From assembly GCF_015477835.1 (NCBI RefSeq), contig NZ_JADLQN010000007.1, positions 1 to 64,000 on the forward strand: DNA of 64,000 nt. Reading direction: 5' to 3'. Shown here in pieces: positions 34,798 through 43,341 of the stretch. The notes under the pieces were generated by a model, which had not been told where the DNA came from, made no database searches, and saw only the letters and a program-made list of their open reading frames with translations. Source of the DNA: Nocardia higoensis (GTDB lineage Bacteria > Actinomycetota > Actinomycetes > Mycobacteriales > Mycobacteriaceae). A program made the translations under genes and the position numbers. The number at the start of each line of letters is the position of its first letter. Within the stretch, counting starts at the first letter, position 1.

Positions 34798-35334
34798 TCA
34801 GGCGAGCGCCTCGATCTTCGCGGCCAATTCGGCGCCGGTGACGGGTTCGCGGGCGATGACCGCGATGGTGTCATCGCCGGCGATGGTGCCGACGATGTAG
34901 GGCAGGGCCGCGCGGTCCAGGGCGGAGGCGAGATAACCGGCGGCGCCCGGCGGTGTGCGCAGGACGGCGATATTGCCGCTGGCGTCGGTGGAGACCAGCA
35001 GATCGCCGAGGAGTTTGGACAGGCGGTCGGTACCGCCGGTGACGCCTCGGACCGGGCTGCCGTCCTCGGGGACGATGTAGACGCCCGCGCCGCCGTCGGC
35101 CGCGCGCAGCTTGACCGCGCCGAGTTCGTCGAGATCACGGGAGAGGGTGGCCTGGGTGGCCTCGATGCCCTCGGCGGCGAGCAGCGCGGCCAGTTCGGTC
35201 TGGCTGCGCACGGCGTGGGCGGAGAGCAGTTCGACGATGCGGGACTGGCGGCCCGCGCGGGTCCGCGCGATCGCCGGCGTCTTGCCGTCGGCCGATCGCC
35301 CGGACCCGCCGCGCTCGGGGGTGGAGACGCTCAT
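34798..35334 (-). CDS. argR: arginine repressor
   Basis: A 178-residue ArgR. The winged helix lies at about residues 25-95 (RQSRIVELLSAHAVRSQTELAALL, ATQATLSRDLDELGAVKL) and the C-terminal arginine-binding hexamer domain ends GTIAGDDTIAVIAREP. It is the last gene of argCJBDFR, and its ATG overlaps the argF stop by four bases. It should act at the two ARG boxes in this window, one of them upstream of its own operon. Confidence 0.96.
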   Translation of the reverse strand: MSVSTPERGGSGRSADGKTPAIARTRAGRQSRIVELLSAHAVRSQTELAALLAAEGIEATQATLSRDLDELGAVKLRAADGGAGVYIVPEDGSPVRGVTGGTDRLSKLLGDLLVSTDASGNIAVLRTPPGAAGYLASALDRAALPYIVGTIAGDDTIAVIAREPVTGAELAAKIEALA

Positions 35335-36335
35335 CGTCGTTCTCGATCGGCCGGCTCTCGATCGGCCGGCTCTCGATCGGCCGGCTCTCGATCGGCCGGC
35401 TCTCGCTTGGCCAGCAGCCACACCAGCAGCGCCTTCTGGGCGTGCAGGCGGTTCTCCGCCTCGTCCCACACCGCGCTGTGTGGGCCGTCGATGACCTCGT
35501 CGGTGATCTCGTCGCCGCGGTGCGCGGGCAGGCAGTGCAGCACCACCACCTCGGGCTCGGCGTGCGCGAGCAGGGCGGCGTCGATGCGGAACGGGACGAA
35601 GGGGCCGACCCGGTCCAGGCCGTCGTTCTCCTGGCCCATCGAGGTCCAGGTGTCGGTGACCAGCGCGTGCGCCCCGGTCGCGGCGGCGACGGGATCGCCG
35701 GTGACGGTGATGCTCGCGCCGGTCTCGGCGGCCCGCTTGCGGGCGGCCTCGAGCACCCACGGCAGCGGCTCGAAGCCGGCGGGGGCGGCGATGGTGACAT
35801 CGAGTCCCGCGGTGGCGCCGCCGAGCAGCAGCGAGTGCGCCATATTGTTCGCGCCGTCGCCGAAATAGGCGAGTTTGCGGCCGGACAACGAGCCCAGACG
35901 CTGGCGCAGTGTCATCAGATCGGCCAGCACCTGACAGGGGTGGAACTCGTTGGACAGCGCGTTGACCACCGGAACCGTCGCCGCCGAGGCCATCTGGTCG
36001 AGGCGGTCCTGTTCGAAGGTGCGCCAGACGACGGCTTCGACATAGCGGGAGAGCACCCGGCCGGTGTCGGCGAGGGTTTCCTCGCGGCCCAGCTGGGTGT
36101 CGCGCCCGTCCACGACCACCGCGTGCCCGCCGAGCTGGGCGATGCCCATCTCGAAGGAGAAGCGGGTGCGGGTGGAATTCTTCTCGAAGATCACCCCGAC
36201 CCCGCGCGGCCCTTCCAGTGGGCGTCGGGAGAACGGCGCTTTCGCGAGTTCCAGTGCCAGGTCGAGGATTTCGGCCTGTTCCGCGGGCGAGACGTCGTCG
36301 TCGCGCAGGAAGTGACGCAGTTCGCCGGTCATCAC
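35331..36335 (-). CDS. argF: ornithine carbamoyltransferase
   Basis: Makes citrulline from ornithine and carbamoyl phosphate. The 334-residue product has the carbamoyl-phosphate motif NSTRTRFSFE, the HPCQVLADL motif and the HCLPAHRG motif with the catalytic Cys. About 310 residues would be normal; the extra C-terminus is a repeat, EPADR in four copies, encoded by a 15-bp tandem repeat. It overlaps argD and argR by four bases. Confidence 0.96.
   Translation of the reverse strand: MMTGELRHFLRDDDVSPAEQAEILDLALELAKAPFSRRPLEGPRGVGVIFEKNSTRTRFSFEMGIAQLGGHAVVVDGRDTQLGREETLADTGRVLSRYVEAVVWRTFEQDRLDQMASAATVPVVNALSNEFHPCQVLADLMTLRQRLGSLSGRKLAYFGDGANNMAHSLLLGGATAGLDVTIAAPAGFEPLPWVLEAARKRAAETGASITVTGDPVAAATGAHALVTDTWTSMGQENDGLDRVGPFVPFRIDAALLAHAEPEVVVLHCLPAHRGDEITDEVIDGPHSAVWDEAENRLHAQKALLVWLLAKREPADREPADREPADREPADRERR
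35341..35400 (-). repeat. four perfect 15-bp tandem repeats at the 3' end of argF
   Basis: The plus strand shows TCTCGATCGGCCGGC repeated four times without mismatch, plus a partial copy. In argF it encodes the EPADR repeats, and its end (GAGA) also supplies part of the argR ribosome site. Copy number may vary by slippage and stays in frame. Confidence 0.95.
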
Positions 36336-37555
36336 CGGGCTCCCTTCGCATCGGCGGCCGCCGCGTCGAGGATCCCCGGCAGGTCGGCGACGAAATTCTC
36401 GGCCTGGGTCTCGGTGAGCACCAGCGGCGGCGCGAGCCGCAGGACGTTCGGCTTGGGCGCGTTGATCAGGTAACCCGCCTCCCGGGCGCGCGCCTCCACC
36501 TCGGCGGAGACGTTGTCGGTCAAGGCGACACCGATCAACAGGCCCGCGCCGCGCACGTGATCGATGAGCGGATGCTCGAGCACGGCGATGCCGTCGCTGA
36601 GCCGCTTGCCGACCGATTCGACGTGGGCCAGCAGCCCCTCTTCGTCGATGGTGCGCAGCACCGCGAGCGCGGCGGCGGCGCAGACCGGATTGCCGCCGAA
36701 GGTGGTGCCGTGCATGCCCGGGGTGAACAGCTCGGCGGCGCGGCCGGTCGCCAGCACCGCGCCGATGGGCAGGCCGCCGCCGAGGCCCTTGGCCAGGGTG
36801 ATCACGTCGGGGACGATGCCCGCGGCCTGGTGGGCGTAGAAGGGGCCGGTGCGGCCGATACCGGTCTGTACCTCGTCCAGGATCAGCAGGGCGCCGTGGC
36901 GGGAGGTGATCTCGCGTGCCTTGGCCAGGTAGTCCAGCGGCGGGACGACCACGCCGGACTCGCCCAGGATCGGTTCGAGGAACACCGCGGCGGTGTGGTC
37001 GTCGACGGCGGCGGCCAGCGCGGCGGCGTCACCGTAGGGCACGTGCACGACGCCGGGGGGCATCGGCTCGAACGGCGCGCGCTTGGCGGGCTGGCCGGTC
37101 AGCGCGAGCGCGCCCATGGTGCGCCCGTGGAAGGCCTCCTCACAGGCGACGATCTTGGTCCGGCCGGTGAGCCGGGACAGCTTGAACGCCGCTTCGTTGG
37201 CCTCGGTGCCGGAGTTGCAGAAGAACGCCTTGCCTTCACCGTCGCCGAAGTGCGCGAGCAGCCGTTCGGCGAGTTCGACGACCGGCTCGCTGACGTACAG
37301 GTTCGAGACGTGGCCGAGGGTGCCCAGCTGCTGGGTGACCGCGGCCAGGATCGCCGGGTGACCGTGCCCGAGGCTGTTGACCGCGATGCCACCGAGGAAA
37401 TCCAGGTAGCGCTTGCCCTCGGCGTCGTAGACCACCGCACCGGAGCCGCGCACCAGCGCGACCTTCGGGGTGCCGTAGTTGTTCATCAGCGCCGTGGACC
37501 AGCGCTGCCGCAGTTGGTCGGTGCCCTCGTGCCCGGTCTGTGCTGTTGCGTTCAT
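36332..37555 (-). CDS. argD: acetylornithine aminotransferase
   Basis: PLP-dependent class III transaminase, 407 residues. FCNSGTEANEAAFKLSRL binds the cofactor phosphate, LILDEVQTGIGRTGPFYAHQ holds the catalytic Asp, and LAKGLGGGLPIGA contains the PLP lysine. Overlap with argB and argF is four bases each. Confidence 0.97.
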   Translation of the reverse strand: MNATAQTGHEGTDQLRQRWSTALMNNYGTPKVALVRGSGAVVYDAEGKRYLDFLGGIAVNSLGHGHPAILAAVTQQLGTLGHVSNLYVSEPVVELAERLLAHFGDGEGKAFFCNSGTEANEAAFKLSRLTGRTKIVACEEAFHGRTMGALALTGQPAKRAPFEPMPPGVVHVPYGDAAALAAAVDDHTAAVFLEPILGESGVVVPPLDYLAKAREITSRHGALLILDEVQTGIGRTGPFYAHQAAGIVPDVITLAKGLGGGLPIGAVLATGRAAELFTPGMHGTTFGGNPVCAAAALAVLRTIDEEGLLAHVESVGKRLSDGIAVLEHPLIDHVRGAGLLIGVALTDNVSAEVEARAREAGYLINAPKPNVLRLAPPLVLTETQAENFVADLPGILDAAAADAKGAR

Positions 37556-38457
37556 TCCGTCTCTCCTCCCGGCGTCACCATCGTGCCGATCCCCTCTCCG
37601 GTGAACAGTTCCAGCAACACCGAGTGCGCGACGCGACCGTCGATCACATGCGCGCTCGGTACCCCACCGCGCACCGCGCGCAGGCAGGCTTCCATCTTCG
37701 GCACCATGCCCTCGTCCAGGCTCGGCAGCAAGTTCGCCAGCGCGTCGGCCTCGATGCTGCTGGTCAGTGAGGAGCGATCCGGCCAGTTCGTGTACAGGCC
37801 CTCGACATCGGTGAGCACGACCAGCTTCTCCGCGCCGATGCCCTCGGCGAGCGCGGCGGCGGCGGTGTCGGCATTGATGTTGTGCACCACGCCGTCGGCG
37901 TCGGGAGCGATGGTGGACACCACCGGGATCCGGCCCGCGTCGATGAGGTCGAGCACGGCGGCCGGGTTCACCTCGGTCACATCCCCGACCAACCCGATGT
38001 CGGTGTGTTCACCCTCGACGAGGACGGTGCGCCTGGTCGCGGTGAACAGCCGCGCGTCCTCGCCGGAGATGCCGACCGCGTAGGGGCCGTGGGCGTTGAT
38101 CAGGCCGACGAGTTCGCGCCCGACCTGACCGAACAGCACCATCCGCACCACGTCCATGACTTCCGGGGTGGTGACCCGAAATCCGCCGCGGAACTCGCCC
38201 TGCAAACCGAGTTTCTTCAGCATGGCACTGATCTGCGGGCCGCCGCCGTGCACCACCACCGGGTGCACACCGACGGTGCGCAGGAACGCCATGTCGGCGG
38301 CGAAGGCGCGCTTGAGATCGTCGTCGATCATGGCGTTGCCGCCGTATTTGACGACGACGATCTTGTCGCGGAACTTCTGCAGCCAGGGCAGCGCGTCGGC
38401 CAGCACATGCGCCTTGTCCAGTGCCGACAGGGTGGACAGCGGGTCGAGGGCGCTCAT
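37552..38457 (-). CDS. argB: acetylglutamate kinase
   Basis: Phosphorylates N-acetylglutamate. The 301-residue amino-acid-kinase fold has VVKYGGNAMIDD, VHGGGPQIS and INADTAAAALAEGIGAEKLVVLTDVEGLY. An N-terminal helix before the kinase core, as here, is found in hexameric, arginine-inhibited forms, so feedback control is likely. It overlaps both neighbours by four bases. Confidence 0.97.
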   Translation of the reverse strand: MSALDPLSTLSALDKAHVLADALPWLQKFRDKIVVVKYGGNAMIDDDLKRAFAADMAFLRTVGVHPVVVHGGGPQISAMLKKLGLQGEFRGGFRVTTPEVMDVVRMVLFGQVGRELVGLINAHGPYAVGISGEDARLFTATRRTVLVEGEHTDIGLVGDVTEVNPAAVLDLIDAGRIPVVSTIAPDADGVVHNINADTAAAALAEGIGAEKLVVLTDVEGLYTNWPDRSSLTSSIEADALANLLPSLDEGMVPKMEACLRAVRGGVPSAHVIDGRVAHSVLLELFTGEGIGTMVTPGGETE

Positions 38458-39671
38458 GAGCTGTACGCCGAGTTCTCTTCGACATAGGCGTAGGACAGGT
38501 CGGTGGTGCGCACCATCGCCTCGCCCTCGCCCACATGGAGTTCGACGCGGACGTCGATGTCCTCGCCGGACAGGTCGACCTCACGCGCCCCGGGCGCGCC
38601 GACGCTGTCGATGCACACCGGATTGCCGTTGAAGGAGACCGAGATCCGGTCCGGGTCCAGGGTGATCGGTGCGATGCCGACCGCGGCGAGCACCCGGCCC
38701 CAGTTCGGGTCCGAGCCGAACAGCGCGCACTTGACCAGGCTGTCGCGGGCGATGGCGCGTGCGGCGATCAGCGCCTCGTCCTCGCTCGCCGCGCCGGTGA
38801 CGGTGATCCGTACCCGCTTGGTGACGCCCTCGGCGTCGGCCATGAGCTGGGCGGCGAGGTCGTCGCAGACCGCGAGGACGGCGGCGTCGAGCTCCTCCTG
38901 CGCGGGGGTGACTTCGCTGGCGCCGTTGGCCATCAGCAGCACGGTGTCGTTGGTGGAGCAGGAGCCGTCCACGTCGAGCCGGTCGAAGGTGAGCCGGGTC
39001 GCCTTGCGCAGCGCGCTGTCGAGCTGATCGGCGGTGACCGCCGCGTCGGTGGTGAGCACGACGAGCATGGTCGCCAGCGAGGGCGCGAGCATGCCCGCGC
39101 CCTTGGCCATGCCGCCGACGTTCCACTTGTCGCGGTGGTGGAAGGCCGCTTCCTTGGGCACGGTGTCGGTGGTCATGATGGCGTGGGCGGCCTCGGTGCC
39201 ACCGGACAGGCCGCCCGCCATCTCGTGCACGATCTCGGTGACCGCCGGGATCAGCTTGTCCATCGGCAGCCGGTCGCCGATCAGGCCGGTGGAGCAGACC
39301 GCGATCTCGCCCGCGCCGGTCTCGGTGCCCCAATTGCTCAAGGCCGTCGCCAGTTCCTCCGCGGTGCGGTGGGTGTCCTGGAAACCGCCCGGGCCGGTGC
39401 AGGCATTGGCGCCGCCGGAATTGAGGATCACCGCGCGCAACCGCTTGGCGGTGAGCACCTGTTGCGACCACAGCACGGGCGCGGCCTTGACCTTGTTACT
39501 GGTGAACACGCCCGCGGCCGCGCATTCGGGGCCTTCGTTGAAGACCAGCGCCAGGTCCGGTTTGCCGCTGACCTTGATGCCCGCGGCGATGCCCGCCGCC
39601 CGGAAGCCGAGCGGGGCGGTCACGCCCTGGGTCCGCACCAGCTTGCCGGTGCCGCTCTCGGTTGTCGTCAC
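38454..39671 (-). CDS. argJ: glutamate N-acetyltransferase / amino-acid N-acetyltransferase
   Basis: Bifunctional, self-cleaving enzyme of the acetyl cycle, 405 residues. The Ala-Thr autoprocessing site is in LAPSLATMLVVLTTDA; GSCSTNDTVLLMANGA and GSDPNWGRVLAAVG are family motifs. It recycles acetyl from acetylornithine, so no separate argA or argE is needed for the cycle. It overlaps argC and argB by four bases. Confidence 0.97.
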   Translation of the reverse strand: MTTTESGTGKLVRTQGVTAPLGFRAAGIAAGIKVSGKPDLALVFNEGPECAAAGVFTSNKVKAAPVLWSQQVLTAKRLRAVILNSGGANACTGPGGFQDTHRTAEELATALSNWGTETGAGEIAVCSTGLIGDRLPMDKLIPAVTEIVHEMAGGLSGGTEAAHAIMTTDTVPKEAAFHHRDKWNVGGMAKGAGMLAPSLATMLVVLTTDAAVTADQLDSALRKATRLTFDRLDVDGSCSTNDTVLLMANGASEVTPAQEELDAAVLAVCDDLAAQLMADAEGVTKRVRITVTGAASEDEALIAARAIARDSLVKCALFGSDPNWGRVLAAVGIAPITLDPDRISVSFNGNPVCIDSVGAPGAREVDLSGEDIDVRVELHVGEGEAMVRTTDLSYAYVEENSAYSS

Positions 39672-40720
39672 GGTGCCACTCCTACGGTGGGAAGTCCTTC
39701 GGTCTCGTCGAAGCCGACGGCCAGATTCATCGATTGCACCGCGCCACCGGCGGTGCCTTTGGTCAGGTTGTCGATCGCGCCGATCACCACGAGCAGCCCG
39801 GCGTCGGCGTCCACGGTGACCTGCAGGGTCATCGCGTTGGAGCCGAGCACCGCACCGGTCTGCGGCAGGATGCCCTCCGGCAGCAGGCGCACGAACGGTT
39901 CGTCGGCGTAGGCCTTCTCGTAGACCGCGCGAGCCTGGGCGGCGTCGACCGTGGTGGGCGCGGTGCAGGTGGCGAGGATGCCGCGCGGCATCGGAGCCAG
40001 CACCGGGGTGAACGACACCTTCACCGGGCCGTCGGCCAGCGGTGACAGGTTCTGCACGATCTCCGGGGTGTGGCGATGCGCGCCCGCGATGTTGTAGGCG
40101 CGCACCGAGCCCATCACCTCGGAGCCGAGCAGGCCGACATCGAGCTTGCGGCCCGCGCCGGAGGTGCCGCTGACCGCGACGACGTTCACCGACGGCTCCA
40201 CGATGCCCGCGGCGACAGCCGGTGCCAGCGCCAGACTCGACACCGTCGGATAGCAGCCGGGCACCGCGATTCGCGTGGCTCCGCGCAAGGCCTCGCGCCC
40301 CCCGGGCAGTTCGGGCAGGCCGTAGGGCCAGGTGCCCGCGTGTTCGGTGCCGTAGTACTTGGTCCAGGCGGCCGCATCACGCAGCCGGAAGTCGGCGCCG
40401 CAGTCGATGACGACGGTGGATTCGGGCAGTTGTTCGGCGATGGCGGCGGACTGGCCGTGCGGCAGACCGAGGAAGACGACGTCGTGGCCGGACAGTTCCT
40501 CGGCGGTGGTCGGCGCGAGGACACGGTCGGCCAGCGGCAGCAGATGCGGCTGGTGGGCGATCAGCGGGGAACCCGCGTTGGAGCCCGCGGTCAGCGCCCC
40601 GATCTCGAGGCGCCCGGATCGGTAACGTGGGTGGGCGAGCAGCAGGCGCAAGACCTCGCCGCCCGCGTATCCGCTCGCTCCGGCGACAGCAATCCGCAAA
40701 GGGGCATCCGAATCAGCCAT
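39668..40720 (-). CDS. argC: N-acetyl-gamma-glutamyl-phosphate reductase
   Basis: NADPH-dependent reductase, 350 residues. The nucleotide fold is RIAVAGASGYAGGEVLRLL; the catalytic Cys is in VPGCYPT; GTSGAGRKL follows. It is the first gene of the argCJBDFR unit. The ATG at 40720 sits two bases from the ARG box, with no ribosome site and a CATAAT element seven bases ahead, so the mRNA may be leaderless. Confidence 0.96.
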   Translation of the reverse strand: MADSDAPLRIAVAGASGYAGGEVLRLLLAHPRYRSGRLEIGALTAGSNAGSPLIAHQPHLLPLADRVLAPTTAEELSGHDVVFLGLPHGQSAAIAEQLPESTVVIDCGADFRLRDAAAWTKYYGTEHAGTWPYGLPELPGGREALRGATRIAVPGCYPTVSSLALAPAVAAGIVEPSVNVVAVSGTSGAGRKLDVGLLGSEVMGSVRAYNIAGAHRHTPEIVQNLSPLADGPVKVSFTPVLAPMPRGILATCTAPTTVDAAQARAVYEKAYADEPFVRLLPEGILPQTGAVLGSNAMTLQVTVDADAGLLVVIGAIDNLTKGTAGGAVQSMNLAVGFDETEGLPTVGVAP

Positions 40721-40721
40721 G

Positions 40722-40757
40722 AAATGATTATGCACGACAGTGCAAGCTCATTCATGA
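40722..40757. promoter_or_regulatory. ArgR operator and promoter of argCJBDFR
   Basis: AAATGATTATGCACGAC, two bases, TGCAAGC, then CAT..CAT. It matches the argG-side box with the same spacing. The minus strand within it gives CATAAT as a -10 candidate about seven bases before the argC ATG. ArgR bound here would cover the promoter and start codon. Confidence 0.82.
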
Positions 40758-41719
40758 GGTGGGTGCTCATGTCAGGTTTCCCGGTCCGATCCACGCGGCC
40801 TCGGGTGAAGCGGGCGGCACCGCGGCTCGGCAGCCACAGGCCCATCGGATCACCGTGACACAACGGTGACGCGACTCGCCGTCGGCTCGCCGCGGCGTCG
40901 AACCCCACCTCCCCGACGGATAGCCACCAGGCGCCCCCGCCCACAGACGCGCCGACAAGGACCGCTGCACGCCAATCGAATTCGAGGAAACAATCGACCG
41001 GGCGTCGACGCCCGCGATCTCCGATGCCCGCCCCGCTTTCAAGATCAGGATTATTCCGACCTTCGCCACAAGACGCGAATCGCCGCGCGACCGCGCGAAA
41101 TTCACCCCCCTCCGGACAGCCTTCGGTAACGACCCGACTTCGCCCCCTCTCGCACCATCCGGGCCGCCCAGCAGGCCGCGCAATTCTCCGAACATATCTG
41201 TTCGAAGAATTCCAAATCGCCGCACGGGAGCCCGCATGAGCCCGTTGGAAAACACCGCCCTACCTGCGCCAACCTCTCCCCCACCCCCCCGAGGCGCAAG
41301 CGATCGAGCACGCAAAACAGCCTCTACCTGCACAAATGCACGAACACCAATCCCGGCCACCGGCCCGATCGACACCCGAGGCGTTGCCTGTCTCACATAT
41401 ATCGGCGCAATAACCGTGACCTGCAGCACATCATCGCTAGAACATACTGTCGAACGCCACACTCATTTCCGTACATTCACCGGGAGTAATACAGTTATCC
41501 CTCGACAAGCGATCAAGACATTGGTGACGTTACCTACACGTGATTGTTCGAGATTAGTTCGTTATGGTTGGGACACGGCCCGATCGACCGAGACGGGCAC
41601 ATCGCTCGAACCGCCGAACACCGACAGACCCTGTCCCACGGTTCGAGAAACCCCGACATCAACTGGGGACAGGGACTCCGGCCTCGAGCCGAGTCGGTGG
41701 GCGCAGCAGGGAAATTCTC
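40758..41719. other. long intergenic region ahead of the rpf-like gene
   Basis: About 960 bases without a convincing gene. Bases 41390-41560 are clearly less G+C-rich than the surroundings, as expected for a promoter region. A hairpin with a 9-bp perfect stem (41629-41637 with 41666-41674) and a 28-base loop lies 45 bases before the rpf-like ATG. I looked for a c-di-AMP (ydaO) riboswitch, as known for some rpf genes, and did not recognise one. Confidence 0.45.
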
Positions 41720-42049
41720 ATGTCGAAGAACCGAAAGATCAGCACTCGCGCCGCCGGTTTCATCGCAGCGGTCGGCGCCTTCGCCGCCATCCCGTTCGGT
41801 CTCTCCACGGCCACCGCCTCCGCCAACAACTGGGACGCTGTCGCCCAGTGCGAGAGCGGCGGCAACTGGGCCATCAACACCGGTAACGGCTACTACGGCG
41901 GCCTGCAGTTCTCGCAGAGCACCTGGCAGGCCCACGGTGGCTCCGGCCAGGCGAACAACGCCAGCAAGGCCGAGCAGATCCGCGTCGCCGAGAACGTTCT
42001 CGCCAGCCAGGGCCCCGGCGCGTGGCCGGTCTGCGGCGCCTACCTCTGA
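41720..42049 (+). CDS. resuscitation-promoting-factor-like secreted transglycosylase
   Basis: A 109-residue secreted protein. A signal peptide (residues about 1-33, ending TATASA) is followed directly by a single Rpf domain: NNWDAVAQCESGGNWAINTGNGYYGGLQFSQSTWQ, with the catalytic Glu in CESGGNW, and two Cys likely forming a disulfide (QCESG and WPVCGAYL). No LysM or other wall-binding domain is present, making it a minimal Rpf. It cleaves peptidoglycan during regrowth. Ribosome site AGGGAA. Confidence 0.93.
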   Translation: MSKNRKISTRAAGFIAAVGAFAAIPFGLSTATASANNWDAVAQCESGGNWAINTGNGYYGGLQFSQSTWQAHGGSGQANNASKAEQIRVAENVLASQGPGAWPVCGAYL

Positions 42050-42120
42050 TCGAGCACGCCACGATCGAGCGCGCTGCCTGAGCGGGTTCCTCGCTGAACG
42101 AGCAACGCTGAACGAGCAAC

Positions 42121-42156
42121 ACAGCCCCTGTCACCTTCGGTGGTGACAGGGGCTGT
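42121..42156 (+). terminator. terminator of the rpf-like gene
   Basis: A perfect 15-bp stem (ACAGCCCCTGTCACC with its complement) and a 6-base loop start 71 bases after the rpf stop. A short TTG tail follows. Confidence 0.85.
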
Positions 42157-42346
42157 TGCCGTCCGGACCGGTCATTGTCGGCGCACGACCCGCTCCCCGG
42201 CACCGGGCTTCCAGTGATGTCTGCGGGTGAACACCGAGGAGATCTTCGGCGCTTCCTCGACGAACCGTTTCCATGTGGTAATGGGCGGCGAGGCTACGCC
42301 GCAAACCTGCCGGATCCTGTCAGGTTCCGCGGCTATTCTCCTTCGG

Positions 42347-43318
42347 GTGCGCGCGAGCCGACTGTTGAGATTGCTGCTGTTGTTGCAGACCCGCGGTCAC
42401 CTCAGCGCACCGGAGCTCGCCGCCGAGCTCGAGGTGTCGGTGCGCACCGTGTACCGCGACGTGGAGGCGCTGTCGGCGGCGGGCGTGCCCGTCTACAGTC
42501 GGCAGGGCCGGGGCGGCGGGGTCCGGTTGCTCGACGGTTTCCGCACCCGGCTGACCGGGTTCACCTCCGAAGAAGCCGACGCGGTCCTGCTGACCGGCCT
42601 GCCCTCGGCCGCCACCGACCTCGGCCTGGGCACCGTCCTGGCCACCGCTCAACTCAAGGTGCTGGCCGCGCTGCCGCCGGAGATGCGCGGGCGAGCCACC
42701 CGCATCGCCGAACGAGTGCACGTCGACGCGCCCGGCTGGTTCCACCGCCCCGACGAGACTCCGGCGCTGGCCGCGATCACCGACGCGCTCTGGCACGATC
42801 GCACCCTGGAGGTCCGCTACGGCCGTGCCGACCGCGTGGTGCTGCGTCACCTCGATCCGCTCGGGCTCGTCCTCAAGGCCGGTACCTGGTATCTCGTGGC
42901 CCGCAACGGCCGGGACATCCGTTCCTATCGCGTCGGGCGCATCCTCGCCGCCACCCCGACCGATCGGACTTTCACCCGCCCACCCGGCTTCCAGCTCGCC
43001 GAGCACTGGGCCGCCGCCCAGGACGAGTTCGCCCGCTCCATGCTGCGGGTGCATGCCCGCTGCCGCGTCGCCGCCGACCAGCTGAGCCTGCTGCGGCTGT
43101 TCCTCGATCCCGCCGCGGCGACCGAAGCGCTCGCTTCCCGCGGCGAACCCGATGAGCGGGGATGGGTCGAGGTCACCGTGGGTGCGGAGTCCTACCCGGT
43201 TCTGCTCCACGGGCTGCTGCCGTTGGGCGAACACCTCGAGGTGCTCGAACCGCCCGAACTGCGCGAACGCATGGCGGCCACGGCCCGGGCGATGGCGGCA
43301 CGGTATGCCCTCGGCTGA
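42347..43318 (+). CDS. WYL-domain transcriptional regulator (YafY type)
   Basis: A 323-residue regulator from GTG 42347. The N-terminal HTH reads SRLLRLLLLLQTRGHLSAPELAAELEVSVRTVYRDVEALSAAGVPV, with YSRQGRGGGVRL as the wing. The WYL domain has LVLKAGTWYLVARNGRDIRSYRVGRI, and a C-terminal WCX part follows. WYL domains bind ligands or nucleic acid ends. Target unknown. Confidence 0.9.
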   Translation: MRASRLLRLLLLLQTRGHLSAPELAAELEVSVRTVYRDVEALSAAGVPVYSRQGRGGGVRLLDGFRTRLTGFTSEEADAVLLTGLPSAATDLGLGTVLATAQLKVLAALPPEMRGRATRIAERVHVDAPGWFHRPDETPALAAITDALWHDRTLEVRYGRADRVVLRHLDPLGLVLKAGTWYLVARNGRDIRSYRVGRILAATPTDRTFTRPPGFQLAEHWAAAQDEFARSMLRVHARCRVAADQLSLLRLFLDPAAATEALASRGEPDERGWVEVTVGAESYPVLLHGLLPLGEHLEVLEPPELRERMAATARAMAARYALG

Positions 43319-43341
43319 CCTGCCGTCGGCCGAGCACCGGT

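Noticed and set aside
41500..41719. Possible ydaO (c-di-AMP) riboswitch or tRNA T-arm (GGTTCGAGAAACC) before the rpf-like gene
   Set aside because: No conserved riboswitch core was recognised, and the T-arm-like bases have no matching acceptor or anticodon arms.
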